Assembly (NCBI GenBank): GCA_964426545.1
Contig: CAYRQP010000004.1
Coordinates: forward strand, 68,470 to 132,469
Reading direction: 5' to 3'
Length of the DNA stretch: 64,000 nucleotides
DNA from: CAYRQP01 sp964426545
GTDB lineage: Bacteria; Fermentibacterota; Fermentibacteria; Fermentibacterales; JCC-6
This document shows positions 33,197 through 42,049 of the stretch, in pieces (positions within the stretch are counted from its first letter, which is position 1; every line of letters starts with the position of its first letter). The position numbers and the translations under genes were made by a program. The notes beneath the pieces are model-generated. The model ran no database searches. It had not been told where the DNA came from and saw only the letters and a program-made list of their open reading frames with translations.

Positions 33197-34470
33197 TTAG
33201 AACAGATAAATATCAGTTATTTGCACTGCTCTGTTTCTGGGGGGCTCTCCTTATTGTTGTTTTCGGGGGCAGGTTCTATACGACGGATGTTGTGGTCCAG
33301 GCAGAAGTAGCCGGCTCCTTTATTGGAGAAAGGTCTTTTCTGACAGCGTCGGGAAATTATGGTTTTATAGTAACAGGTATCCGTGAAGGTGCTTTCACTC
33401 CGCACGGCACAGGTTATTCGGTTCTGCTCATTCCCGCTGCAATAGTCGGGAAAATAGCAGGTATGAATGCCCTGAAGGTTGCGGGAGCTCTGCTTAATTG
33501 TCTATGGAGCCTTATTTTGACAGGTGCCTGGTACCTTGTTGCGAAGAAAAAGTATGGTGATGTATCAGTATTGCGGATGCTCGTTCTTGCCATTGGCGGA
33601 ATGGCTCTCGTCTATGGCAGAATGCCCTACGATGTCACATCTGCTGCTGCTGCTGCCATGCTCGGACTGTATTTTCTGGAAAACGGCAGGTTGACGGCGG
33701 CAGGGATATGCATTGGACTGGCAATTTTCATCAGACTCGACAGTATTCTCCTTCTTCCTGTCTTCTGGCGGGATTGGAAAACAACACTCTCTATGCTGCG
33801 CGGCATCGTTCCCTTTCTTCTGCTGATTGCCTTTGCGAACTGGTACAGATTCGGCAGTCCATTCATGGAAGGACATGCTCAGGATCCCGCAATGGCATTT
33901 GCTCCGTTCAAGGGCGGAATTCCGGGACTGTTTCTCAGCCCGGGGAAAGGGCTGCTCTACTATACCCCGCTTTGTATCTTTGCCCTGTTTTTTCAAAGGG
34001 ATTGGCGCCTATGGCTTCCTTTTGTCCTTGCCCTGTTTCTGCATGGGATGCTGCTTGACTGGACAGGCGGAACCGGATGGGGACCCCGATTCCTGTTTAT
34101 TTCCCTTCCGTTCCTTCTGATACCGCTGGCAGAGAAGGGAAGGGGCGGAGTCCTGTTCTGGATTATTGGTTCGCTGGGAGTAGTTATCACAATTGCTGCA
34201 TGCCGGAGCAACACAAATCTCATCGAGCAGAATCTGGGAGCAGACCTGTTTTCAGACCCGACACGGCAGAAAGTTTTATGGACCTATGCAAAATCTCCGC
34301 TTGTTGGTGCATTCAGTAATTTTGGAAAAGATATCCCCGACCTGTTCGGAGCAACGGCTGCACAGTCAGCAGGATTACCTTTTTGGAGCGGTCTGTTTGC
34401 GCAGATTGCAGCAGCTGCTGGACTTGCTTTTGGCGGATTTGCATTCTTGAGAAAGCAGACCCGGGTATGA
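33193..34470 (+). CDS. Polytopic membrane protein, GT-C-like (PMT/ArnT-type)
   Basis: A 425-residue integral membrane protein with about ten hydrophobic segments. The N-terminal loop FYTTDVVVQAEVAGSFIGERSF and the pattern of helices with SPGKGLLYYTPL near residue 255 resemble GT-C glycosyltransferases that use polyprenyl-phosphate sugars. No strict family is certain. The DPM1-like GT2 at 27690 could supply its donor. TTG start in a 4-bp overlap (TTGA) with the upstream stop; its own stop overlaps the GT4 start. Confidence 0.75.
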   Translation: MIRTDKYQLFALLCFWGALLIVVFGGRFYTTDVVVQAEVAGSFIGERSFLTASGNYGFIVTGIREGAFTPHGTGYSVLLIPAAIVGKIAGMNALKVAGALLNCLWSLILTGAWYLVAKKKYGDVSVLRMLVLAIGGMALVYGRMPYDVTSAAAAAMLGLYFLENGRLTAAGICIGLAIFIRLDSILLLPVFWRDWKTTLSMLRGIVPFLLLIAFANWYRFGSPFMEGHAQDPAMAFAPFKGGIPGLFLSPGKGLLYYTPLCIFALFFQRDWRLWLPFVLALFLHGMLLDWTGGTGWGPRFLFISLPFLLIPLAEKGRGGVLFWIIGSLGVVITIAACRSNTNLIEQNLGADLFSDPTRQKVLWTYAKSPLVGAFSNFGKDIPDLFGATAAQSAGLPFWSGLFAQIAAAAGLAFGGFAFLRKQTRV

Positions 34471-35546
34471 AAATACTCTATATCTCACCGCAGAATTATA
34501 CGGGGATTCTCAATCTGTTTGTGCAGGGACACAGAGAACTCGGACACGAAAGCCGCCTTGTCACATTTTACAGAGCAAAGAACCTCTATGGAGAGGATAT
34601 CTGCCTTCAACTTCCGTATGTGGGGCATCAGGAATGGCTCCTGAAGTTAAAGAGACTGGTGGGTGCGGGAAGCTTAAGAGTACCTGAAACCGGAACTACC
34701 GAAAGAATCTTCTGGGAACCCGGTTTCATCGAAAGGCAACTACTTAAAATCAGGGACAGGGCATGGATGCCAATCATCGAAAAAGCTGATGAAGAATATG
34801 GAATATGGGATTTCGATATTTATCATTTCGAAGGTGGGATGAGTTTCTTCAGGGACGGCAGAGATGTAAAAGCTCTTAAAGCAGCCGGAAAGAAAATTGT
34901 ATCAAATTATCACGGACTTGACCTGCGCATGCGGGGTGCAATCAAGCCTGTGTGGGATGCAACAGACCTGCATGTTACCTGTGAATTCGATCTTTTTCAG
35001 AGGTATCCGGAAATCGAGTATCTCTTCCTCCCGTTCGATGTAGATGCGGTCCAGCGGGCACACCCGCAGGGAGAAAAAATCAGAATCTGCCACGCCCCCA
35101 GAATTAGATCCGTAAAAGGAACGGATAGAATCATTCAGGCGGTTGAAGAACTTTCGAAATCCCTGCCGGTAGAAATGGTGCTCATCGAAAACAAATCCAA
35201 CGAAGAAGCTCTCAGGCTTAAGGCATCGAGCCACATAGCCATCGACCAGATTGCCAGCGGGGACATGGGGTACGGGGTCAACTCGCTCGAAAGCCTTGCA
35301 ATGGGCATTCCGACCGTTACCAACCTTTCACCTGCATATCAGGAATTCATACCGGATCACCCGTTCATACTGGCGGAACCCGACACACTCAAAAAAGTGC
35401 TTCGTGAACTCATCCTCGATGCAGACATGAGACAGATATATGCGGAGAAAAGCCCTGACTGGATAAGGAAAAGGCATCACTGGCTTTCAGTTGCGAAGTA
35501 CATGCACGGTCTTTACAGAAAACTTGGATGGACAAAAGATGAGTGA
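34467..35546 (+). CDS. Glycosyltransferase, GT4-like
   Basis: The start at 34467 (MKILYISPQNYTGILNLFVQGHRELGHESRLV) overlaps the upstream TGA by 4 bp; the open frame extends 28 codons upstream with no sense. The 359-residue GT-B protein has CHAPRIRSVKGTDRIIQAVEEL, a typical acceptor-donor hinge region, IAIDQIASGDMGYGVNSLESLAMGIPTVTN with the E-x7-like glutamate, and VTCEFDLFQRYP. It is expected to add one sugar of the repeat unit at the inner membrane face. Donor unknown. Confidence 0.85.
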   Translation: MKILYISPQNYTGILNLFVQGHRELGHESRLVTFYRAKNLYGEDICLQLPYVGHQEWLLKLKRLVGAGSLRVPETGTTERIFWEPGFIERQLLKIRDRAWMPIIEKADEEYGIWDFDIYHFEGGMSFFRDGRDVKALKAAGKKIVSNYHGLDLRMRGAIKPVWDATDLHVTCEFDLFQRYPEIEYLFLPFDVDAVQRAHPQGEKIRICHAPRIRSVKGTDRIIQAVEELSKSLPVEMVLIENKSNEEALRLKASSHIAIDQIASGDMGYGVNSLESLAMGIPTVTNLSPAYQEFIPDHPFILAEPDTLKKVLRELILDADMRQIYAEKSPDWIRKRHHWLSVAKYMHGLYRKLGWTKDE

Positions 35547-37023
35547 AACCGTAAACAAAAGTGATTCGCTCTTCGGTAAGAGAGACAGCAGAAGCAGGGA
35601 CCTTTCCCGCGAAACAGGTTACTACGCTGCAGCGATGATCTTCAGCGGACTTGTACAGGTAGCGTTTCTACCCTTTATGTCACGCTTTATGTCTCCGGAA
35701 TCCATAGGTGAGTTTGGAATACTGCGGACAATCGCCGAGGCTATTGCCGGTATAGTAGTTCTTGGTCTTCCAACCGCGGTCATAAGAACCTGGCAGCGGA
35801 CAGATGCTCACAGGGCAATACTTAAAAAAGTGATTTTGCTGCCGTTTATTCCCATAGTAATAATGTCAGCAGCGGTATTTTTGCTTAGGGGAAAGTTCGA
35901 ATCGATTCTCCATATAGAAGATCCGGACTTCCTGATTCATGCGGTGTTGCTCGGAAGTGCAGTCGCTCTGGTTCAAATTGCACTTTCGATGCCGCGTGCA
36001 CAGGGGCTCGCAGGAAAATATTTTTCACTACAGCTTATGCGCGGATTGGCAGCGCTTGCTGTGCTCGGCATTTTTCTTTATCTGATGCCGGGACGGACTG
36101 GGAGACAGTTCCCTCCTATCGAAGCATTTATGACTGCCAGGTGGCTTCCTGCATTCGCAATTGTATTGGCAGCACTTGGCATGATGTGGAAAAAGACAAA
36201 AGGATCAGCGACAGTTAAAACACCCGAAAAACTTACAGGGGAAATGCTGGCATTCAGCCTTCCGCTTATTCCTTCAACCCTTGCCCTGATTGTCCTCTCC
36301 TCCGCAGATATGTTCATGCTGCGGAACATGCTTCCCGATAATCTTGCCGCAAGCGGATACTATGAGTGGGCAAACAGAGCCTGTCTGCTGTTGATGCCCG
36401 TTATTCTCGGGTTTAACATGGCGTGGAAAAGATTCATCTTCCGTATTAGAGAAAAGGGCGGAACTCTCGGAGAACTTGGCAGAGCGGGATTACTGTTTAT
36501 GCTTGCCGTAAACTGGATGGCTGTTCTTCTTGCAATGGCATCTCCGGAGATAGTACGGCTTGTCGGTGGAGAAAACTACATAGAAACTGCGCGGGTTCTT
36601 CCAATCCTTGCAGGTGCTACAGCACTTTACGGTCTCTTTCTTATCTCGCAGACGGGATGCCTGCTGACAGGGCAGACCAAGTACATAGCAGGGATGACAA
36701 TTTTTGGTGCTTTCCTGAACATAGGGTTCAACTTAAGACTGATTCCCGTTGCCGAAGCGCTCGGTGCCGGATTTGCCACTCTTTGCACAAATCTCTTCAT
36801 GGCCGCAAGTCTTTTCTGGCTCGGGAGAAAGGTATTTCCGATAAGTTTTGCAGCTGTTGCTGTTCTGGCTGTTATTCCGGTTGCATTTTATCCGCTTTCG
36901 GAATTGAGTTCTCTCTGGCGGGTCGGGATAATTGCAGGAGCAACGATAATTACCGCTTTAATAGCAGCGTTCCTTATAAAGAGCGAAACGGTGATAGAAA
37001 CAGGAGATGATAATGACTCCTGA
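35539..37023 (+). CDS. Oligosaccharide flippase (Wzx/MVF-like)
   Basis: The start at 35539 (MSETVNKSDSLFGKRDS) overlaps the upstream gene by 8 bp. The 494-residue protein has about 14 membrane segments; SRETGYYAAAMIFSGLVQVAFLPFMSRFMSPESIGEFGILR is the standard N-terminal element of polysaccharide flippases of the MOP superfamily. It would move the lipid-linked repeat unit from the cytoplasmic to the periplasmic side, before polymerisation and export by the Wza/Wzz-like pair at 44.7-47.2 kb. No Wzy polymerase is clear; the GT-C-like protein at 33193 is the nearest candidate. Confidence 0.88.
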   Translation: MSETVNKSDSLFGKRDSRSRDLSRETGYYAAAMIFSGLVQVAFLPFMSRFMSPESIGEFGILRTIAEAIAGIVVLGLPTAVIRTWQRTDAHRAILKKVILLPFIPIVIMSAAVFLLRGKFESILHIEDPDFLIHAVLLGSAVALVQIALSMPRAQGLAGKYFSLQLMRGLAALAVLGIFLYLMPGRTGRQFPPIEAFMTARWLPAFAIVLAALGMMWKKTKGSATVKTPEKLTGEMLAFSLPLIPSTLALIVLSSADMFMLRNMLPDNLAASGYYEWANRACLLLMPVILGFNMAWKRFIFRIREKGGTLGELGRAGLLFMLAVNWMAVLLAMASPEIVRLVGGENYIETARVLPILAGATALYGLFLISQTGCLLTGQTKYIAGMTIFGAFLNIGFNLRLIPVAEALGAGFATLCTNLFMAASLFWLGRKVFPISFAAVAVLAVIPVAFYPLSELSSLWRVGIIAGATIITALIAAFLIKSETVIETGDDNDS

Positions 37024-37087
37024 TATCTCGGTTCAAATTTCGACTCTTAACGGCGGAGTGCAGTGCCGAGATTTAAACCGGAGGTAG
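37013..37087 (+). other. Short coupled ORF duplicating the start of the next GT2 gene
   Basis: ATG at 37013 overlaps the end of the flippase gene and opens 24 codons (MTPDISVQISTLNGGVQCRD) to a TAG at 37085-37087. Its first 15 residues resemble the GT2 start (MTACISVQIPVRDGG), and the DNA of the two stretches aligns across about 40 bases. It looks like a partial tandem duplication of the GT2 5' end that lost its frame and now precedes the real gene. Confidence 0.6.
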
Positions 37088-37089
37088 TT

Positions 37090-38025
37090 GTGACTGCTTG
37101 TATCTCAGTTCAAATCCCGGTTCGTGACGGCGGAGACGAGTTTGCAGAAACCCTCGATAGCCTTCGAATGCAGGACGCAAAAATAAACTGGGAACTCATA
37201 ATCATCGATGATGGAAGCAGCGTCCCTGCAGAAGAAGAATTCGACATGGCATTTCCAGACAATGTAACTGTAACAATACTTCGGTTGGAAGGAACAGGGA
37301 ACCGTCCTGCTGCCCGCAATGCAGGCTGGAAGGCGACTGATGCTCCGGTAGTTCTGTTCTCGGACGGGGATATCAGATTTGAAGAAGATATAGTACGAAA
37401 ACACTTTGAATTTCACAGGGATAATCCGGGTTCTGTACTCATGGGGGCGAGAATGAATGCATGGGCAGAGAATTCAACCCCATGGCAGAAGTGGTTCGAC
37501 ACCCGAGCCATGGGCGGGAAGCCGGCCGGCGAGTTCCCGCCTAATTACTTCATTACGGGAAATATCAGCGTACCGCTTGATCTGCTTAAAAAAACGGGGG
37601 GATTCGATGCGAAAATAGACAAATACGGGGGAGAAGATACCGAATTTGGATTCCGTGCAGCACGTACAGGGGTTTCATTTTACCGGAATCCGGAACTGCG
37701 GGTTTATCACCTCGATTCTGTAACTGTTCGTCAGCATTCCGTAAAAATGATGGAGTATGGTTCTTCGGGATTAAAGTATACACTTGAAAAAATACCTGAA
37801 TCAGAAGGGATACTCGGGAGCAACTGGGTGAAACCGGTGTTTGCTCCGCCTGCTTCAGTGGCGGTAATATTCATGCGCATAATAACGAAAATTACTTTGT
37901 TTCCGCCGGTTTACCGCTGTGTCCTGCACCGGGTGGAGAAAGTTGGGAAACCTTCATTCCTGTTTACATATTTATCAGTCGGAGCATGTTTGATAGGATT
38001 GAAGGGAAAAAGTTTCAAATTGTGA
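37090..38025 (+). CDS. Glycosyltransferase family 2
   Basis: The start is set at the GTG at 37090, which follows a GGAGG Shine-Dalgarno and aligns with the usual family opening (ISVQIPVRDGGDEFAETLDSL). The 311-residue GT-A protein has IIIDDGSS, RPAARNAGWKATDAPVVLFSDGDIRFEEDI with the D-x-D metal site, the NYFITGNISVPLDLL substrate loop and GGEDTEFGFR with the catalytic base motif (E-D). C-terminal hydrophobic stretches could peripherally bind the membrane. It likely adds a sugar to the repeat unit. Confidence 0.9.
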   Translation: MTACISVQIPVRDGGDEFAETLDSLRMQDAKINWELIIIDDGSSVPAEEEFDMAFPDNVTVTILRLEGTGNRPAARNAGWKATDAPVVLFSDGDIRFEEDIVRKHFEFHRDNPGSVLMGARMNAWAENSTPWQKWFDTRAMGGKPAGEFPPNYFITGNISVPLDLLKKTGGFDAKIDKYGGEDTEFGFRAARTGVSFYRNPELRVYHLDSVTVRQHSVKMMEYGSSGLKYTLEKIPESEGILGSNWVKPVFAPPASVAVIFMRIITKITLFPPVYRCVLHRVEKVGKPSFLFTYLSVGACLIGLKGKSFKL

Positions 38026-38948
38026 AAGAAAAAATACTTGAACTCATAAACATACATTTCCCGGCAATCGGGAGAATAACTGCTCTCCGAGAATTGACTA
38101 CATGGAAAATAGGTGGAGAATCTGTGATAGTCTCCCCCCGGTCTGCCGGTGAATTATCGAGTGTAATCATATTCTTGGAAGGACAGAGTATCCCGTGGCT
38201 GGTACTCGGGGGCGGGTCGAATGTTCTTGCCTCGGATAGCGGATGTGATGAAGTTGTAATCAAACTCCCTAACGACTATGAGAAGACCATCCGGGAAAAA
38301 TCGGGTGATGGATGGTGCGTAGAAATCGGGGGGGGCGTTCAACTTCCATCATTTGCGCAGAATGCCTGTTCGAAGGGTGTTGGGGGACTTGTTTTTGCCG
38401 TAGGAATTCCGGGGACACTTGGTGGAGCCGTATTCATGAATGCAGGTGCATACGGAAGTTCCATGGCTGATGTGGTTTCACGAGTCATGGCAGTATATCC
38501 AGATGGACAGACAAGAGTCTTTAGCAATGAAGAGTGTGGGTTTTCATACAGAAGAAGCAGATTTCAGGAAGAAAAGGCAGTAATTACACAGGTCAACCTC
38601 GAACTGAAGGCTGAATCTCCGGACAGATTGAAGAGAGAATCTGCTGAAATACTCAAACTGAGGAGCGAGAAACTCCCGCTTGACTTTCCGAATGCAGGAA
38701 GCGTGTTCAAGCGCCCTGAAGAGAACATTCCCCCCGGAAAATTAATAGAAGACTGCGGATTGAAGGGAATGTCCATAGGTGGTGCCGAAGTTTCCCGGAG
38801 ACATGCCAATTTTATAGTCAACAAAGGTAATGCAAGTGCCAAAGATGTTTACAAATTAATCGAAACAGTACGGAAAACCGTACAGGAGAAGACAGAAATC
38901 CTGCTGATTCCGGAGGTTCGTTTCATCGGGTTTACGGGGGAACAATGA
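38022..38948 (+). CDS. murB: UDP-N-acetylenolpyruvoylglucosamine reductase
   Basis: MurB reduces UDP-GlcNAc-enolpyruvate to UDP-MurNAc with NADPH and FAD, an essential peptidoglycan step. FAD-binding segments LVLGGGSNVLASDSG and GGLVFAVGIPGTLGGAVFMNAGAYG are clear; NAGSVFKRP carries the catalytic serine, and LLIPEVRFIG the catalytic glutamate. The GTG at 38022 gives the 4-bp overlap used at most junctions here; an ATG at 37986, 40 bp inside the GT2 gene, is an alternative. A murB inside a polysaccharide operon, away from other mur genes, is unusual. Confidence 0.9.
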   Translation: MKEKILELINIHFPAIGRITALRELTTWKIGGESVIVSPRSAGELSSVIIFLEGQSIPWLVLGGGSNVLASDSGCDEVVIKLPNDYEKTIREKSGDGWCVEIGGGVQLPSFAQNACSKGVGGLVFAVGIPGTLGGAVFMNAGAYGSSMADVVSRVMAVYPDGQTRVFSNEECGFSYRRSRFQEEKAVITQVNLELKAESPDRLKRESAEILKLRSEKLPLDFPNAGSVFKRPEENIPPGKLIEDCGLKGMSIGGAEVSRRHANFIVNKGNASAKDVYKLIETVRKTVQEKTEILLIPEVRFIGFTGEQ

Positions 38949-39883
38949 CAACAGCAGGGGTGGACTTGAAACCCGGTCCGGTACTTGTGACAGGGGCGGG
39001 GGGATTCGTCGGTCAACATCTTATGCGGGAGTGGGAACTCGGAGAGGGTGATTATGCTGTAGATATGTCTTTGGATTTCGAAGCCCCTGACGGGGTCAGG
39101 AAAGTCAGATGGCAGATTCCGTCATCAGCACCTCATAAGCTTGGAACAGTGAAATACATTATTCATCTTGCAGCAATCAGTTCGGTTGCAAGGTCTTTTA
39201 AAGAAAAAGAAGCAGTAATCAACATCAATCTCAATGGAACTATTTCTATTCTCGATTACATAAAAGAAAAATCTCCTGATGCCCGGCTTCTCTTCATAAG
39301 TTCTGCCGGTGTCTATGGTTCCAATGAAGGTATTATTACGGAAGAAGATGCTCTGCATCCCATAAATCCTTATGCAGAATCGAAAGCTGCTGCGGAAAGG
39401 GCAGTACTGCGGGAATTCGAGAAATCCGGAATTGATGTCGTGATAGCCAGACCGTTTACACATTTTGGTCCCGGGCAGTCCCCCGGATTCGCATTACCCT
39501 CTTTCTGTAGGCGTATTATTAAAGCGATAGACACAGATGAAAATTCGATTAGGGTTGGCAATGTAGAAAGTATCAGAGATTATCTTTATGTTACCGATGT
39601 GGTAAGAGCGTATAAACATATATTGAAAAGCGGTAAATCAGGCGAAGTTTACAATGTCTGTACCGGAACGGGAATAAGCGTCAGGGATATGGTTGAAATA
39701 CTGATTGAAATCTCGGGTGCAGACCTTTCTCTCGATATAGACCGTGAACTTTTCAGGCCGGCAGACATTGATTTTCAGATGGGAGACCCATCTAAACTGA
39801 AGTCTTTGCATGGCTGGCATCCTTCTGTGAGCCGCCGCACCGGTCTTGAAAAACTTTATGACTTCTGGAAAGGGCAGGAATGA
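38945..39883 (+). CDS. GDP-6-deoxy-4-keto-mannose reductase-like SDR
   Basis: A 312-residue extended short-chain dehydrogenase. VLVTGAGGFVGQHL is the NAD(P)-binding G-x-x-G-x-x-G motif, and S-S-A-G-V-Y ... NPYAESKAAAE holds the catalytic Ser-Tyr-Lys. RPFTHFGPGQSPGFALPSFCRRI, VYNVCTGTGISVRDM and FRPADIDFQMGDPSKLKSLHGWHP are very like GDP-4-keto-6-deoxy-D-mannose reductases (RMD), which make GDP-D-rhamnose. Other NDP-sugar epimerases remain possible. ATG in a 4-bp overlap with murB; its stop overlaps the propeller gene. Confidence 0.85.
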   Translation: MTTAGVDLKPGPVLVTGAGGFVGQHLMREWELGEGDYAVDMSLDFEAPDGVRKVRWQIPSSAPHKLGTVKYIIHLAAISSVARSFKEKEAVININLNGTISILDYIKEKSPDARLLFISSAGVYGSNEGIITEEDALHPINPYAESKAAAERAVLREFEKSGIDVVIARPFTHFGPGQSPGFALPSFCRRIIKAIDTDENSIRVGNVESIRDYLYVTDVVRAYKHILKSGKSGEVYNVCTGTGISVRDMVEILIEISGADLSLDIDRELFRPADIDFQMGDPSKLKSLHGWHPSVSRRTGLEKLYDFWKGQE

Positions 39884-42036
39884 CGGTATTTTTGATAGCC
39901 ATGCTGATTCTCCCCGGAAGAATAACGCAGTGGGAGCATTTCACTCACTTTGGAGCGGTGAATAATATTCTCACTGAAGAAAATAGTGTAATTGGAGCCA
40001 CAACAGGCGGGGTGATCTTCGGCACTATCGATAATGATGAAATTACATGGGATTCCACTTGGACATATCCAGGAGAACTTTCACACAGCGATTGCCGGTT
40101 TTTGGTAAAGGACGAAGAGGACAATCTCTGGATAGCTACTTACGGCGGAGGTATCGATGTTGCTCTTGAAGGGGGTGGCTTTGAACACTTCCGACAGTTG
40201 GAGGGACTTCCGCTCAGGATGGAAGTTACATGCATCATACCCGACAGTGTCATCTATGCAGGAACCACAGAAGGACTCTGTATAAAAGAGCACGGTTACT
40301 TCGAAGTATTCAATTCACAGGGAAGCGGCCTTCCCAATGACATGGTGAACTGCATGGTGATGATTGACAGCGGATTGATTGTTGGAACAGCGGGGGGTGC
40401 ATCCCTTCTTCTATCCGGCGAATATCCGGGAAGCTCCGGTTCCTGGCATAATTATCCCGGCGGGGAGAGTTTCAATGTCGTTGATCTTGCTGCCAGGGGA
40501 GATTCCGTCTTTGCAGCCACCACATCAGGCTTGTTTGTCCTGAAGGACGGCGTCTGGGAACAGGATTTAACATATCCGGGCTCCCTTCCCCTCTCAATTT
40601 CGTTCTACGGAAACAAAATTGCAGTAGGCGGAGAAGAGGATGTCTGTATCTATTCAGCAGGTGTCTGGATGCAGTCTGAATATGGTTTAGATTCCCAGAT
40701 GATCCGCGCCCTTGAATGGATTTCGGAAGATAGTCTTCTGTTAGCTCAGACAAGAAAAGTGACATTCGACAGGTCAACCGGAAACGGCGTGGCAATAGGA
40801 GTACCCGGCTCATGGGAGAGCAGTTGTCCCGAAGGTGTACCGTCCAACGACCTGCTAACCTGTTCGGTCGACCTTCGGAATGATGTCTGGGTAGGCACGA
40901 ACGACAACGGTATAGGCGTTCTGCAAGATGGAGAATGGACGAATTTCAGAAGCGAGTTTCCGAGCAGGCATCAGTTTTTCGTGTGTATTCCAGGGAAAGC
41001 AGGCGGGATGTTCATTTGCCCCTATCACGAGGGACTTTACTGGCTCGACTGGCAGGGAACTCCTGACAAGAGCGATGATATTCTGCTGTCATGGGATGCT
41101 GAGACAACAGGGCTTCTCAATAATCAGGTAGTCTTTGCTTCCGTGACTGACAGCACAACAGTATGGTTCGGGCAGGAGCCGTACTATGCAACACCGGATG
41201 AAGCCAGCGGAGTATGCAGATTTACCTGGACTCCCGGTATAGAAGAAACGGCTTCCTGGAAGGCATTTCAGCCTGCTAACGGTCTGCCTTCGGGTTATGT
41301 CACGGATGTTGCAGATGTTTCAGGTACGCTTTGCTGGATGGGGACAGAAAACGGATTGATACTCGGTGATGTAATGAGCGGGAGAGTCATTATGAGTGTT
41401 CAGGGATTGCCCTCCGCCAATGTCACAGCGCTTCAGTTCTCCAGAGCAGGAGATCTCTATGTTGGCACGGTAGCCGGATTGGCAAGGCTGAATACATCGA
41501 CAGGAGCGGTTTCCCTGCTGTCCGGAATCAGCGGCAATGTAAACACACTCGCAATGGATAATCTATCCTGCCTCTGGGTATCGACAACAGAAGCTCTCTA
41601 TAGAATTTCTCCTGATGGCGCCATTGAGGAATACAACACATTGAGCTCACCGCTTCAAACACTCGGCATACGCGGAATGGCATGTGATTCGGATAATGGT
41701 TTCCTGTATATAGTTACAGACCACGGTCTGTGGAAGCTAACTCTCGAAGCAGGCATGACAGGCGAACTTCCAACTGCTGTTGTTTATCCCAATCCCTTCT
41801 GCCCTGAAAACAATGATGAAGTACTTGGTATAGCAGGAATTCCCGATGCTCCGCTGACAGTCAGGGTATTTGACCTGATCGGCAGCCTTGTCTATCTCGC
41901 GGAATCAGGTGGAAGAGATGAGTTTTCCTGGGATGGAAGAGATAATGATGGTAATACAGTATCATCAGGGACTTATATTATACAGATTATGCAGAATGAC
42001 GAAACTCACTTGACAAAATTAGCAATAGTCAGATAG
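39880..42036 (+). CDS. Secreted propeller protein with C-terminal sorting-like domain, inside the EPS operon
   Basis: A 718-residue exported protein (MTVFLIAMLILPG signal) and a paralogue of the protein at 28426: regulatory-type propeller blades such as DNLWIATYGGGIDV, GLIVGTAGGASLLL and DLYVGTVAGLARLN. The C-terminal 85 residues (AVVYPNPFCPENNDEVLG ... SSGTYIIQIMQ) form a FlgD-like/T9SS-type sandwich. Its ATG overlaps the SDR stop by 4 bp, and the RmlA gene starts 13 bp after it, so a large surface protein is translated with sugar-synthesis enzymes. A role in capsule attachment or sensing is a guess. Confidence 0.82.
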   Translation: MTVFLIAMLILPGRITQWEHFTHFGAVNNILTEENSVIGATTGGVIFGTIDNDEITWDSTWTYPGELSHSDCRFLVKDEEDNLWIATYGGGIDVALEGGGFEHFRQLEGLPLRMEVTCIIPDSVIYAGTTEGLCIKEHGYFEVFNSQGSGLPNDMVNCMVMIDSGLIVGTAGGASLLLSGEYPGSSGSWHNYPGGESFNVVDLAARGDSVFAATTSGLFVLKDGVWEQDLTYPGSLPLSISFYGNKIAVGGEEDVCIYSAGVWMQSEYGLDSQMIRALEWISEDSLLLAQTRKVTFDRSTGNGVAIGVPGSWESSCPEGVPSNDLLTCSVDLRNDVWVGTNDNGIGVLQDGEWTNFRSEFPSRHQFFVCIPGKAGGMFICPYHEGLYWLDWQGTPDKSDDILLSWDAETTGLLNNQVVFASVTDSTTVWFGQEPYYATPDEASGVCRFTWTPGIEETASWKAFQPANGLPSGYVTDVADVSGTLCWMGTENGLILGDVMSGRVIMSVQGLPSANVTALQFSRAGDLYVGTVAGLARLNTSTGAVSLLSGISGNVNTLAMDNLSCLWVSTTEALYRISPDGAIEEYNTLSSPLQTLGIRGMACDSDNGFLYIVTDHGLWKLTLEAGMTGELPTAVVYPNPFCPENNDEVLGIAGIPDAPLTVRVFDLIGSLVYLAESGGRDEFSWDGRDNDGNTVSSGTYIIQIMQNDETHLTKLAIVR

Positions 42037-42049
42037 AAAAGGAGATGAT

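Noticed and set aside
33565..33996. 143-codon minus-strand open frame inside the GT-C-like gene
   Set aside because: Antisense shadow of a G+C-rich membrane-protein gene; the plus-strand frame has clear membrane helices and start/stop overlaps.
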